This document shows positions 1 to 11,379 of a stretch of DNA of 64,000 nt, piece after piece. The position numbers were made by a program, and so were the translations under genes. Position 1 is the first letter of the stretch; every line of letters starts with the position of its first letter. The DNA is from Circinella minor (Eukaryota > Mucoromycota > Mucoromycetes > Mucorales > Lichtheimiaceae). The notes under the pieces were generated by a model. That model had not been told where the DNA came from and searched no databases. It saw only the letters and a program-made list of their open reading frames with translations. The stretch lies in the NCBI GenBank assembly GCA_016758965.1, contig JAEPRB010000041.1, positions 62,001 through 126,000 on the forward strand, read 5' to 3'.

Positions 1-3000
1 ACCTCGACTAGGTTCACCAAAGAGGAAATTGGAGAAAAAAGAATGCTGAGTTCCTGAAGTTGCTACTGATGCTGGTGAAGATGCCACTGCTGCATGTGCT
101 ACGTGATGAATAGCTGTTCGATCTGCACTTACATCTGATCCACTCTTCATCCGACTTGTTGTTAAACCAACAGGGCTACCGATAGGACCTGCTACCGCAG
201 AAGATGCTCGTCGTCCATTAATTGGAGGTCCAATGGGTGCAATTGCTCGGGGTGCAGCTTTAGGTGTACCACATACTTCAACTTGATTTCCTAAAGGCGA
301 AATACCCAAACTAAGCTGACTCGCTGGACTTGTTGGAACTGAAGTTACAATAATAATTATAACGACGGCATACCGAGTTAGTTTTTTTTAATAGTCTCCA
401 TAATTTATCAACCTATTCATTTAAACATATACATATTAAAAAAAAATGAAAAATTACCAGGATCACGGGATGGCATAAAATCGAGAGAAGGCATAAGCGG
501 TGGCGGTGGTGGAGGTAATAAATCAAGACCAAGTGGTGAAGATGAGGAAGAGGAAGAATCTGCTCGTAAATGAGGTGCACCTACCATCAGTGTATCTAAC
601 AAAGATGGTTGTTGTCTACTACTTTCACCAATAATGGGAGGTTGTGGTAATCTATTACTGCTACTACTACTGCTTGGGTGATTATTGATAATAGGGTGAT
701 GTGGATGAGAATGAGGATGTTGTTGTGGATGTTGTGGATGATGAAGGTGCTGTTGTTGTTTTTGCTGTGACAATGGTAACGGTACTGCCGTTGAAGCAGA
801 AGAAGTAATCGATTTTTCAGGACTACGCTTAACAGTTGAAGAGGATGACGATGATCCTGTGACAGTAGATGATCTACCCACACTAGACTTCTTTTCATCT
901 TCACGCTTCTTTTGTTCTTGTTCCCATTGTTCTTTACGTTCCTGCATTTCCCGATCACGACGTTCCATTTCTTCTTTTAATTCACGCTCACGTCGCTCTT
1001 TTTCCTCCTTGAATCGTCGTTCACGACGTTCACGTTCTTCACGTTCTTGTCGCTCCTGTCGTTCTTTTTGTTCCTTTTCCTTTCGTTTTCGTTCCTTTTC
1101 TGCTGCTTTTTCCTTTTCTTCTTTTAGTCGTTTTCGTTTCTCCTCTTCTCGATGAACTCGTTCTTGCTCTTTTTGTCGTTTTTCTTCTTCTCGTTTTTGA
1201 CGTTCTTGTTCTCGTTTTTGTCGATCGAGTTGAAGTTTTCGTTCCCGTTCAAGACGAGCCTTTTCTTCTTCAGCTTTACGTTGTGCTTCTTTCGCCAATC
1301 GTTCTTCTTCTTTTTGCCTCTTCAGTTGGCTATAGTATATATATATATATATATAAATTTTAGTTGATTGCTTTTCTCTCTTTTTTTTCTCTCACATACA
1401 TACTAGCAATCACAAACAAATAAACGAACAAAACCAATTATTTACCGTTTTTTATCTCTTCGACGTTCTTTTTCTTTTTGTTTTTTAAGTTCTCGTTCCT
1501 GACGTAGTCGATCTTCTTCTTCAAGTTCCTGAATCAGACGTTGCTGTCGCTCTTGGGCTACTTTTTCCTTATAGGCGGCAAGAACTCTCTGCTCAAACAT
1601 TCGAGCAGCAAATATTTGAAACATACGACGACCTTCTTCCATACGCTGTTCTTCAGTCCGTGTATCTTGTAAGGACTATAAGATATATCACAAAAATGAA
1701 TTTTAATCATTTAAATACTCTTTTCTTTTCAATCATTTTTTCAACCGAAATAAATAATAATATTTTTATACCTCTTCATCATCTTCATCGTCATATACGT
1801 CATCGTCGTCTTCTTCTTCATCATAATATTCATCAGTTGGTTCCATATTAACTTCTTCTTTTTTAATCCGCCGTTCAGCAAGTCGTTCCATCATATCGAG
1901 AAACTTTTTACCATCATTTTTTAATAAATCATCTGCAACTGTAAGTATACCACCTAATAATTATATCACATATATATCAACTTAGTTTTTCTCGTCCAAT
2001 AATAATAATAATAATGAACCTTTCTTTTTCTTTCTTTCTCTTTTTCCTTCCACTGTAATAATATTTTTTTTTTACCTTTCACAGTGAGACTATTTCCAAA
2101 GTTGAGATGGTCAATGCTATTATTAAAACTTGCTGTTCGCGTCATGTGGCCATTGTATTGAACACCATCATCTGATGCTAAATCGGATCTGTCTGATTGA
2201 CTGACATCGTCATCGTCATCATCGTCTTCTTCATCATACATTTCTTCTTCGTCTTCATCGTCATAATCTTCGTCTTCATCTTCATCGTCCTCATCGTCCT
2301 CATCTTGACAAAAATGACCATTGGTGTCCAAATAGTCATCTTCATACATTGTTTCTGATGGAGGATATGACCCAGCCAAAGGATTATTACGAGAATGTTG
2401 TTGATTATTTGCGTATTGTTCGAGTTCTTCATAATAAGCGTCATAAAGTACTTCAAGTTCATCCTCAATAGCCGTTCTATATTTATTTATTTTTGAAAAA
2501 AAAAATGTTATATTACCTCCATAACTATCTTTTCTCTTCTCACACAGGCTTCATACATGTATATATAAGTAAGGGATATAATCCAAGTAATATATATTAT
2601 AAATTTCTTTTTTACCTTTTCTTTCCACACACAGAACAATTACAACTATGTCGTTGCTGTTCCTTCATTTTCCGTAAAACAGCTTCTTTTTCAACCTTAA
2701 CTAAAGAACGACGTTCATCTTCTCGTAACTGTAACCAGAACTCCCGAATCTTTTGCCGTTCTTCAGTATTACTTGTATTTGACCAAAACTCATCATGAGC
2801 TTTTCCTTTGTTTTTATTTTTATTTTTCTTCTTTTTTGATGATGATGTGGATGTAGTTGAACTATTATTATTGTTGTTAATACTATGGTCGAGAGTCGTA
2901 GTAGTAGAAGAAGAAAGATGTTGATGATGGTGATGATGGTGATGGTGATTACTATTGATATTATTATCATTCATAACTTCTGCTGTGGTTGTTGTTGTAG

Positions 3001-3298
3001 TAGTTTTTACAACGACGGCATCGGATAAAGGAGTATGCGAACTGACATCAATATGATTATTATTATTATTGTTGGTTTTGTTATCAGAAGCAAGAGTAGT
3101 TGTTTCGCTATCAGAATCGCTTATTGTTGTTGGCATTGTCGCGTTTGCTGTTGTCGTCACAATGTTTCGTTTAAGCATGGCAGTAGTCAAAGGTTTCTTT
3201 CTTCTTTTTGATTTTGGAACACTGTTCATGACGTTTTTATAAGGTGAATGAGTACTCGTTGTTGTGGTTGAGTTTGATGCAGAAGAGGACTTTGTCAT
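1..3298 (-). CDS. NST1: NST1-like protein, 5' part of gene
   Basis: This resembles the fungal NST1 family (stress response protein, salt-tolerance related). The start is the ATG at 3298. The first exon has a Ser/Thr/Asn/His-rich head, then a conserved stretch with [20 protein letters not shown] and a Cys cluster CNCSVC. The next exon reads [20 protein letters not shown] and runs into a long Asp/Glu tract. Later exons carry [20 protein letters not shown] and then a very long charged helix of about 150 residues built from Arg/Lys/Glu (coiled coil, about 1330-880). A Ser/His/Gln/Pro-rich tail follows. I see about six exons. The reading frame is still open at base 1, so the C-terminus lies outside the window. 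The order of conserved block, acidic tract and extended helix fits NST1. The molecular role is poorly known in the family, and the call rests on motif memory. Confidence 0.82.
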
Positions 3299-5707
3299 TA
3301 ATTGGGGTTCTTTTTTTTGTTTGTTGTTCTTTTATATATATTTATAGAGATAATACATAAAAAGAAGAATAAATAAACATTTATATTTTATAATAATAAA
3401 TAAGTTCAATTCGTAATCAGACAAAAATGTTTATAATAATTACAGAAAGATCCGGAAACTGCTTTAAACGCGTTTACGTATGATATAGAATTCTATATAT
3501 AATAAGGTATATAAAATATGTATAAAAAAATTACTAATGTTATTCAGTTATACTCTCTCTTCCTTCTTTCTCTCAATTACATTTTCATACATATATATAG
3601 AAATACCACTCGAAAAAAAAGGTCCCATACAAATAACACATATACATTTATATGTATACATGTATAATCATATAGCCCCATTCCCCAATAAAAATAAAAT
3701 AAAAAGGCGCCGAAATAAAAAATAAAGTTTTTGTGGGAGATTAATAATACCTTTCAGGGATTAATGTGTTCAGGTGGGTTAAATATGAAGGTTTAATAAG
3801 GACTTCAATGGAATGGGCATGAATTATAGTGATAAGCCGTTAGTTAAAAAATGGAAAAGGAAAAAGAATTAAAACCGGCTTGTTTAATAAAAGGTAGAAT
3901 ACAAAGGATAGTAAGTTAAAAAAAAAAAGAGAAAGCGAGAAAGAGCTCAACCGAATACTGAAGAATTAAGTCTCGATTTTTGATTCACCGACTTATTCAG
4001 TTTTGTAGTAAGCAACCCCATTGGATCAGTATCATGTTTTTGCGTTTAAATATGTATATAAAAAGATATAAAAAGATCACCTTTCTTTTGTTCAGCGTAA
4101 GATAACTTTATATCATTATGGACTTTTTTTTATATATATGCATTTGATAATGATTCAACTCTTGAATCTACATAATCAATTGATCCCTTTTTTTTTGACC
4201 AAAGAATCCTTTACCATGAGCTAACTTTTTTTTTTGACAAAGTAAATATACGCGGCGTTTTTGTATATCTTGCGCACAAGAAAAAATAGAAGACACTATG
4301 TAGAAACCAAGGAGGTAAGGTACCAAGGATAATATTTCTACTAATGCGAAATGGGATGATATTGTGCTACCTTTCTTTGGGCTTGTTCAATGTATAGATA
4401 TATAGATAGATTTTCATCGGCCTGTATTATTTTGCTAATATTAATAATAATTAGAAACATGTAATTGATCAACAGTATTACATTAATATATTGAAAAGAG
4501 AGAATGGGAATTATATAATAACAATGATATTAAAAAAGGGACATTAATATAAGGTATATACTTGTTTATATACGATTATCATACTTCTATTTTAATCGTC
4601 TTCTTGTTTTTTCTTTTAGTTTATCAGGCACATATGAATATATGTAAAGGATCTTCGGTTTCCAAGGTGAACTATTACTTTACCTGATGTATTTAATTGT
4701 TTTGGAAACTATAACCATGGTTATAAAATGATATTATCTCTTTGTGCATTTTTTCCCCTTCCAATAAGGATCACTTATAAAATATATTGTCCACTTCTCT
4801 TATTGGACAGGGTTTTTATTTATAGTTATTATTGCATATAAAATAATAAAATTAAAGGTGACACAAAGGTTCTCGACGTAATTTATATTCATGTGGTTCA
4901 ACTGATCTGCATCAAATTGCTTAATAGTACATACTTTTTTTTTTTGAATAAAAAAATAAAGGAACATCATTTTCTTAAAAAACATAATAATGCTGCTTTT
5001 AAGCAGGAACAAAGCAAATTATCAAATTTGTTGTTGAATTTGGATTGCAGACAACTGAATCGTCGTAATAGACTATTATAGTTTTTTATTAGGCTGTACT
5101 ATACTTCTATTTTCACAGTACATATGTACGCCAGGCATATACAAAAATCAATCGCGATTAACCCCACCCCTTTGTACGTCATTGCAAACACAGAAATACT
5201 GTAATGAATAAATAAAATATCTACAAATTTTTTTCAACTTTCTTAACCAACTTTCTTCCTGAAAGATTGTTGTTGAGAATAGCTCTCTGGCGTGTTTTCT
5301 TTTTGTTTTCTCTTAATAAAATGGGTGATAAAAAAAATAAAAAAGTGTATGTTGCTGTGGTCATGATAAACTATAAAAAAGTTAATTTCTTCATTTTAGA
5401 TTTCACAAACATCAGACTCCTCATCATATTCTTTACTATAATTCAATGTGTCTGAACTCTATCTGAGTTTGTCTTTATAATATTTGATACAGTAATTGCC
5501 TGTCTTATTTTATACTTTTGTAGACTGTAACATCGATTGACATTTTTTCTTATTATAATTAGTAAGTTACTAAATGCTCACACAGTAGCAATAGAAAGTG
5601 TCTGCCAGAAAAAGATATAGTTTTCTTTCTCTCTTTGCATGTTTTTCTATACAATCCATTTATCATCTAACCTTTATGATTGGTACAGCATTTTATTATT
5701 ATTATTA

Positions 5708-5851
5708 CAGTTAGGCCCCGTTTTTTGTACAGGTGGGATTTGGCTTGAAAGTAATACAAAAACTAGGGTCGAAAACATAGTAAAATCAGAGTGGGACTTT
5801 GGCCAAAAGGTGTGCAAAAAGAGGGTGTGTGCAAAAAACGGGGTTTTACTG
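5708..5851. mobile_element. MITE-like element with TA target site
   Basis: About 144 bp is bounded by inverted repeats. The left end reads CAGTTAGGCCCCGTTTTTTG. The right end, on the other strand, reads CAGTAAAACCCCGTTTTTTG, so about 17 of 20 bases match. A TA lies directly outside each end (5706-5707 and 5852-5853), as expected for a TA target-site duplication. Ends of the form CAGT...CCCCG with TA targets are typical of pogo/Tc1-mariner relatives. There is no coding capacity, so it would be a non-autonomous copy. Boundaries are read by eye. Confidence 0.72.
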
Positions 5852-5888
5852 TACACTACGTAAAAAATCTGATTATATATACAGTATA

Positions 5889-5920
<32 letters not shown>

Positions 5921-6708
5921 GAAAAGGAAGGATTATTATGGGTAGGATTATCATTAAATGTCACGCTGTGAGTTTTTCAATAGTCGATCAAAAATGTTAA
6001 TGTTCTGTTTTTTAAAGCAGGTCCAACCGTCGAATTATACAAATGGATAGCATGATTTTTGAATCAGTAATGGGGCGAGATTTGATGAAAAAATATCCAT
6101 CAATCTTGATCATTGATTTCACCCCGGCATCCAATTCTTTTAATATTTTATGACTTTTCATTAATAAAAGAATGTATGTTATAATAAGGAATAATCACCC
6201 GATGTCTTTTTTTTTACATATAAATGCATGAATCTCCATATAAACTCGTAACAATATACTTTTTAACATATAATGCCTTTATACTTTAAAAAATATATTT
6301 TCTTATACTTACAGTCTATATTCGTAAAATTCACCGATTTTGAAAAGTGCGGATATTCTTATGCCGACCAATAAGAACCCCTCCTCACAAATATTGAAAA
6401 TCTACTGATTTCAAGATTTGCAATGCGTTGGGATTTTATAAGGATTTCTTACTTGGTCATGCTTGAATACCGTGGTTAATATACGGTTTCTCTTGTCATT
6501 GTCATAGCTTCGACTACAAATAATCGATAATACTTCGCTTGCTACGTATCACTTGGTCGCTTGTGTTTATTTTGGATACGTGTTCATTGGGCAATGCAAG
6601 TGATGAGTTGCTCAGAGAACGTTGTATGTTGTAATTTTTTTGCTTTCAAACGACCAAGGATACGTAATGTGCCGCAAACCTTCTTGTATAATATCGTAAA
6701 TGCTTTTA

Positions 6709-7261
6709 CAGTAGGGCCCGTTAATTTCATCCATGTTTAATTTCAACACACATTAATTTACTTGTTTTTGCGAGGAATAGTTACAAAACATAGTGTCTAC
6801 TGTCACCCCCCCCTTTAATTTCACTTCACAATGGTTTTGAGAGCTTGAAATTAAGCGGTCTTCCGAAGCAAGACTTGAGAAAGGCTTTTATTGGTTCTCT
6901 GTTATAAAGAAGCTATACAAAGTAGCTTGTTTAGAAAACAGCACGCAACTAACTGTCTAAATCTAGTTAAGATTCGAGGGAATATGGCAGCTCTACTTCA
7001 GTACCAGCATTAATTGTATCTATAGTACTCACATACTTTTCTTGGTGATTACTCTTACCACAAAAGATGTCAAAGAAATATTAACTATATAATATGAAGC
7101 ATATTACATGGCCATTAATATATACATTGATCTTACTATTATTTTCTCTTAAACTTTTTACCAGTTTTTGCCTCCAACATGGTGCCCCGATAACTACATT
7201 CCATCGTTGATTTCACAAAATAACCAGTAATGAAGTACATGAAATTAACAGGGACCTACTT
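6709..7261. mobile_element. Second MITE-like element with TA target site
   Basis: About 553 bp with inverted ends. The left end reads CAGTAGGGCCCGTTAATTTC. The right end on the opposite strand reads AAGTAGGTCCCTGTTAATTT, which matches after one inserted base and one end mismatch. TA dinucleotides flank both ends (6707-6708, 7262-7263). The tips resemble those of the element at 5708-5851, which suggests related pogo/Tc1-mariner-type families. No transposase is visible inside. The terminal G to T change at the right tip suggests decay. Confidence 0.62.
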
Positions 7262-7309
7262 TATGCTTGATATGATTCATAGGTGTAAATGGAACAAAAA
7301 GACTAATCG

Positions 7310-7745
7310 TACGTATCATTCACTTTTAAATGGTCTAGTACATCATTAGGTATTGCTGAAACACAGAAATTTCGAAGTGACGGCGAACTTTGTTGACCGA
7401 AATACCCTGACATAGCTAAAAATTCCGTGTAGCCCTATCTAATAATAACTGGTAGTCAAGACGTTTTGCTATGACCACTACCATTCACTAAAATAAGCAT
7501 TTTTGGTTTATTGTAAAATTGTAGAAGTCGGTTGTGAGCACAATCGTCAGCAATAGAACCATCTCCCACAAAAGCGTCCCAGCGCGGTACATAAATCCAA
7601 AAGGTTGACCCGATACGTAAAACACATTCGACTTGTTTCGCTACATGCGTCATAATTGTTTCATTGTTTACAATAAATGGGTCAGCTAAATGCGAAAATA
7701 ACCTTTCATCTTCTGGGGGGCCATCAAGTAACTTGTACGCCTGGT
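7310..7745 (-). pseudogene. Decayed protein-coding fragment, family not recognised
   Basis: One minus-strand frame reads as protein-like sequence for about 145 codons, with two in-frame stops (about 7471 and 7450) and a further stop near 7313. It contains, in order, LLDGPPEDERLFSHLADPFI, then STFWIYVPRWDAFVG, CAHNRLLQFYNKPKMLILVN and, past the stops, GYTEFLAMSGYFGQQSSPSL. The mixed composition across the stops is unlike the surrounding AT-rich DNA, so this is probably an old coding sequence that lost its frame. I do not recognise the family. A remnant of a transposon-borne or captured gene is possible because it sits just beside the element at 6709-7261. Confidence 0.5.
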
Positions 7746-10244
7746 TTTTTTTGTATTACGTTGTTAAGAGATCTTGGTCAGAAATCTATTATATATTTTA
7801 TGATGAGAAAAGATGAAAAGAGATTATAGTATATGTGAGTGTAATGTTGAGAAGTATCCAATAATTTTCCTACTCTTTTTTTCCCTCTGTTTCTTGTTGG
7901 TTTTCATAGTACCATTTGATATTTTTACGAGAGGCTGGTTCTAAATTTCATCATTAAAAATGGTGGATGAGATTATATTTCACTTGGTTGCTATTCAATA
8001 AGAGCCTGAAAATCATTGAATCTTTTTGAGTATAGATAATAGTATCTACATGCAAACAATATTTGGGAGCAACTATTCTTCCAGTTTTATTGTTGTTCTT
8101 ATATCTATTTTGTTGATTATTGAGACTTTCCATAATTAAAAAAAATTGAGCTATAAAAATCAGGAGCTATAATCAACAGCAGGAACCTTGTGTAACCATA
8201 ATTCATACACTTTTATACATACCCGATGGTTATCCCTTTCTTGAAGTATTGGCGTTACCCGTCAAAATATCATATTTTGATAAAACTTTGAAGTGACAAA
8301 TCACGATGAGAAATGAGATTTTTCTAAAAACTATTCCGTAAGATCTCTTCATATTGCTTAAATTAACATATATTACGACTCAAAAAGTTCATAACTTCAT
8401 TTCTGTCAATTCTTATTCCAACCCATATTTTGACGGTTTAAATCAGTATGCATCTTATTGAAGGCGCTATTTCTTGGGATTGCGAGACCTTAATAAAGAA
8501 AAAAAAAGGTACGTTAGCATTTGGTCCGATAACAATTTTATTGAAGACCAAAGTTTATTACCTTCATTGATATAGAATATTTTTCTTTGATGTGGGTTGC
8601 CGCAGTAATCGCAAGGGCGCTCCAACCCCATGGGAGAAGAATACCTCCTCGGGGTTGCTTTGACAACAAATCGTAGTATGGCCAATTTAATATTCTGCTC
8701 ATAATCAGTAACTTCACTGTTCCTTGAAGTGGATACCTACCAGTAAAGAAAAACGAAAAAGGAGCAAATACATATACGATACTTACATCATTTGAATACT
8801 TTTCCGATTTACAACAAATAATTATGTTTCTGTATCTTTTTTGTTGGTTTATTAAGACATTCTTTAATACGTAATACACGTTCTCCTTGATATGCACCAC
8901 ATTTTTTTTACTTGTTTTTCCGAGAGCCTAAGCGAAATACCAAGCTTGAGATTTTGATATTTTATTAACAAGAACAACTTTTTGAACTTGACTCATTTCT
9001 TGATTGATCCAACTAATGTCTTTTGTAAATCCATGAAATGTACACAGAGCTCTGTGTTAGCGCAAGTATTAGGGCGGGGTGTTTTATTATCATGATCCAC
9101 GGTTCGGCAATAATAGCTATGGTTTTAAGAGCATTGTGAAAACAGCTGTGAATATTCTTCTTTTCAAAGTATAATAAAAATCGAAGTCTGTGTTGTTCAG
9201 TCAAGTGAAAACCATATTTAAAACATGATTTAGATAGGTACGGAAGGTAATTGATCTAAATATGATGATTAAAACAGGGGAAGATCGAACAGCATGTTAT
9301 TTTGAAATAAGAAATGAGAAATGATACCTACCAACAAGATTTTTACACGATTCTGAATCCATTACTTTGCTCATATATAAAATGGATTTACTTGATTCAA
9401 AAATTGTTCCATATCAAAAGATACGCTGTTATGGTATGTAGAATTGCGAAGATTTTTTTTTCTGTTTATCAGTATAAACTGATTTGCTCACAATCAAAAT
9501 CACTTTTCGTGTTGCATTTCACCTTAATAATGCAGCTGGGTTTTGCAGAACCGCAGATTCGCAACAAGCGGGAATTACGGGTATTTCCTGTATTATTAAT
9601 AATAAAGCATGCCATATGCATCCGTTATATATCTTTTTTATGCATACATTACTTTTATTTTGCATCTATTTTACATAAACACAATTAATTTTGTTTTATA
9701 ATACCTTAAGAAATATAAATAAAAGTTTAAATGGAAGTTTCTATTGAGATGGAATATAAATGTATAATTTTCTTTACGTACTTATTATAGAAAATGAGTG
9801 AGGAAAGAACACAGTACCTATACGCAGTTTTGATTTAAGAAACACATTGACTGGTACAATAAAAAGAATTAAAACTATTTTAGGACATCTTACATGATTA
9901 AACTAAAAAAAATTGGTATAAAGACTTTCGAAAATTATTAAACAAAACTGTCATAAAACAGTGATAGGTAATCTAAAAACTATGACTCACAAACAATATA
10001 GAACATGAGTATATATGCTGTTATGTATTGAGATATGTGTTATTTGGTGCTGTACGTAAAATTGATAGAAAAATATCTAATATGAAAATGAGAGGTGTAA
10101 TAATAATTTTTTCTACAACTAAATGTATCAAAGATGCAAAGGAAAAAAAAGGTAAAATATCAATATATTATGAGGAAGAACGAAACTGAGGAGGGGTAAG
10201 AAGGAAAGAGAAAGAGAAAAAAGGAGACGATTTTAAAAAAACTT

Positions 10245-11331
10245 TTAGTGATACACTTTAACTGCTTCTGACATCATTCGATCAAGTTCCTAAAAAAAAT
10301 TGTTTTAGTTCCTCTATTCAATATTGTTTATCATTTTTAATTAAAATAGAATAAAAATTATTTACCTTTTCAAGCTGATCTATTCTTGAATAAGTGTCTT
10401 TAAAAACTTCACTAATTTCACTTCGTATGGGTGGTTGTCGAGAGCGACCTGATGAAGTTGTGTTTTCATTTTCCTCTGCATATCGAGCAGCACCACGGAT
10501 TAAGACCATTAATTCATTCATACCAAATTCTTGACTGAATAATAGTGATTCCACTATTGATCCGTTCTTTCTTGTTCTTGTTTTAGGTGAAGAAATAATA
10601 TCATTATCATAATCATTTCCTCCTTCATCATTTTCTACTTGTTGAATTTGATGCTGTTGAGGTTCAGGTTGTGGTGATGGAGATTGAGAAGGTTGTGTAG
10701 TTATGGCAGGTGTAGAATTCATATTAACTTCCTGTTGCTGACGACTTGGAGATCGGGGTGTAGGTGTAACAACTAATTCTTGTCTACTAGCAGACCGAGA
10801 TGTAGGCGTAGCAATTAGTTCTTGTCTACTTGCAGACCGGGATGGTATAGGAACAATTTCTTGTCTACTTGCACTCCTTGGTGTTAAGTCTTGACGACTT
10901 GCGGTCCTTGGAGTAGCATATTGTAGTTGTGGTTCATCATCATTTTGGCTAGCAACAATAGCTTCAGTTAACGGCTCATTGCTATTACGAGTGTGAGCAA
11001 GATTATCCAAAGCTAAATCCAATTTCATCAATACATCCACAGCAGATTCAGGTTCATCGAATATTTGTGGTTGTTGACTTTGACCTTGCTGTTGAGGATC
11101 TTGTGAAATTGAAAGTGGGTGAATAGTAGGGACTTCTTCAGAGGGCGTAGCTGGGGATGGTGTTAATCCACCACGCGGCATAGGGGTATCTTGACGGGCA
11201 GGTCTTGGAGGTCGTACTAGTGTATTTTTTCGAACATGAATAAATATTTTGGGAAGTAAGAATAACTATTTTTTTTATTATTACTATTATTACCTGGACG
11301 AGACGGTGCTTGCAGCTGCAGCTGCTGCTGT

Positions 11332-11379
<48 letters not shown>

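Larger units (their letters stand above)
3299..10244. other. Gene desert of about 7 kb with mobile-element traces
   Basis: No intact gene is visible. The stretch is AT-rich with long A/T runs, including an A run of more than 20 bases near 5897-5920. It contains two short inverted-repeat elements and one decayed coding stretch, listed separately. Reading frames near 8467-8900 (-) and 9314-9688 (+) are open for 70-125 codons. They show no domain, and their base composition does not differ from the surroundings. Confidence 0.7.

Noticed and set aside
859..1155. Arg/Ser-rich frame on the plus strand
   Set aside because: Antisense shadow of the charged coiled coil of the NST1-like gene.
8467..8900. 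Minus-strand ORFs with a CDYCG motif as a possible gag or zinc-knuckle fragment
   Set aside because: Only one Cys pair, no further knuckle residues and no neighbouring pol-like sequence.
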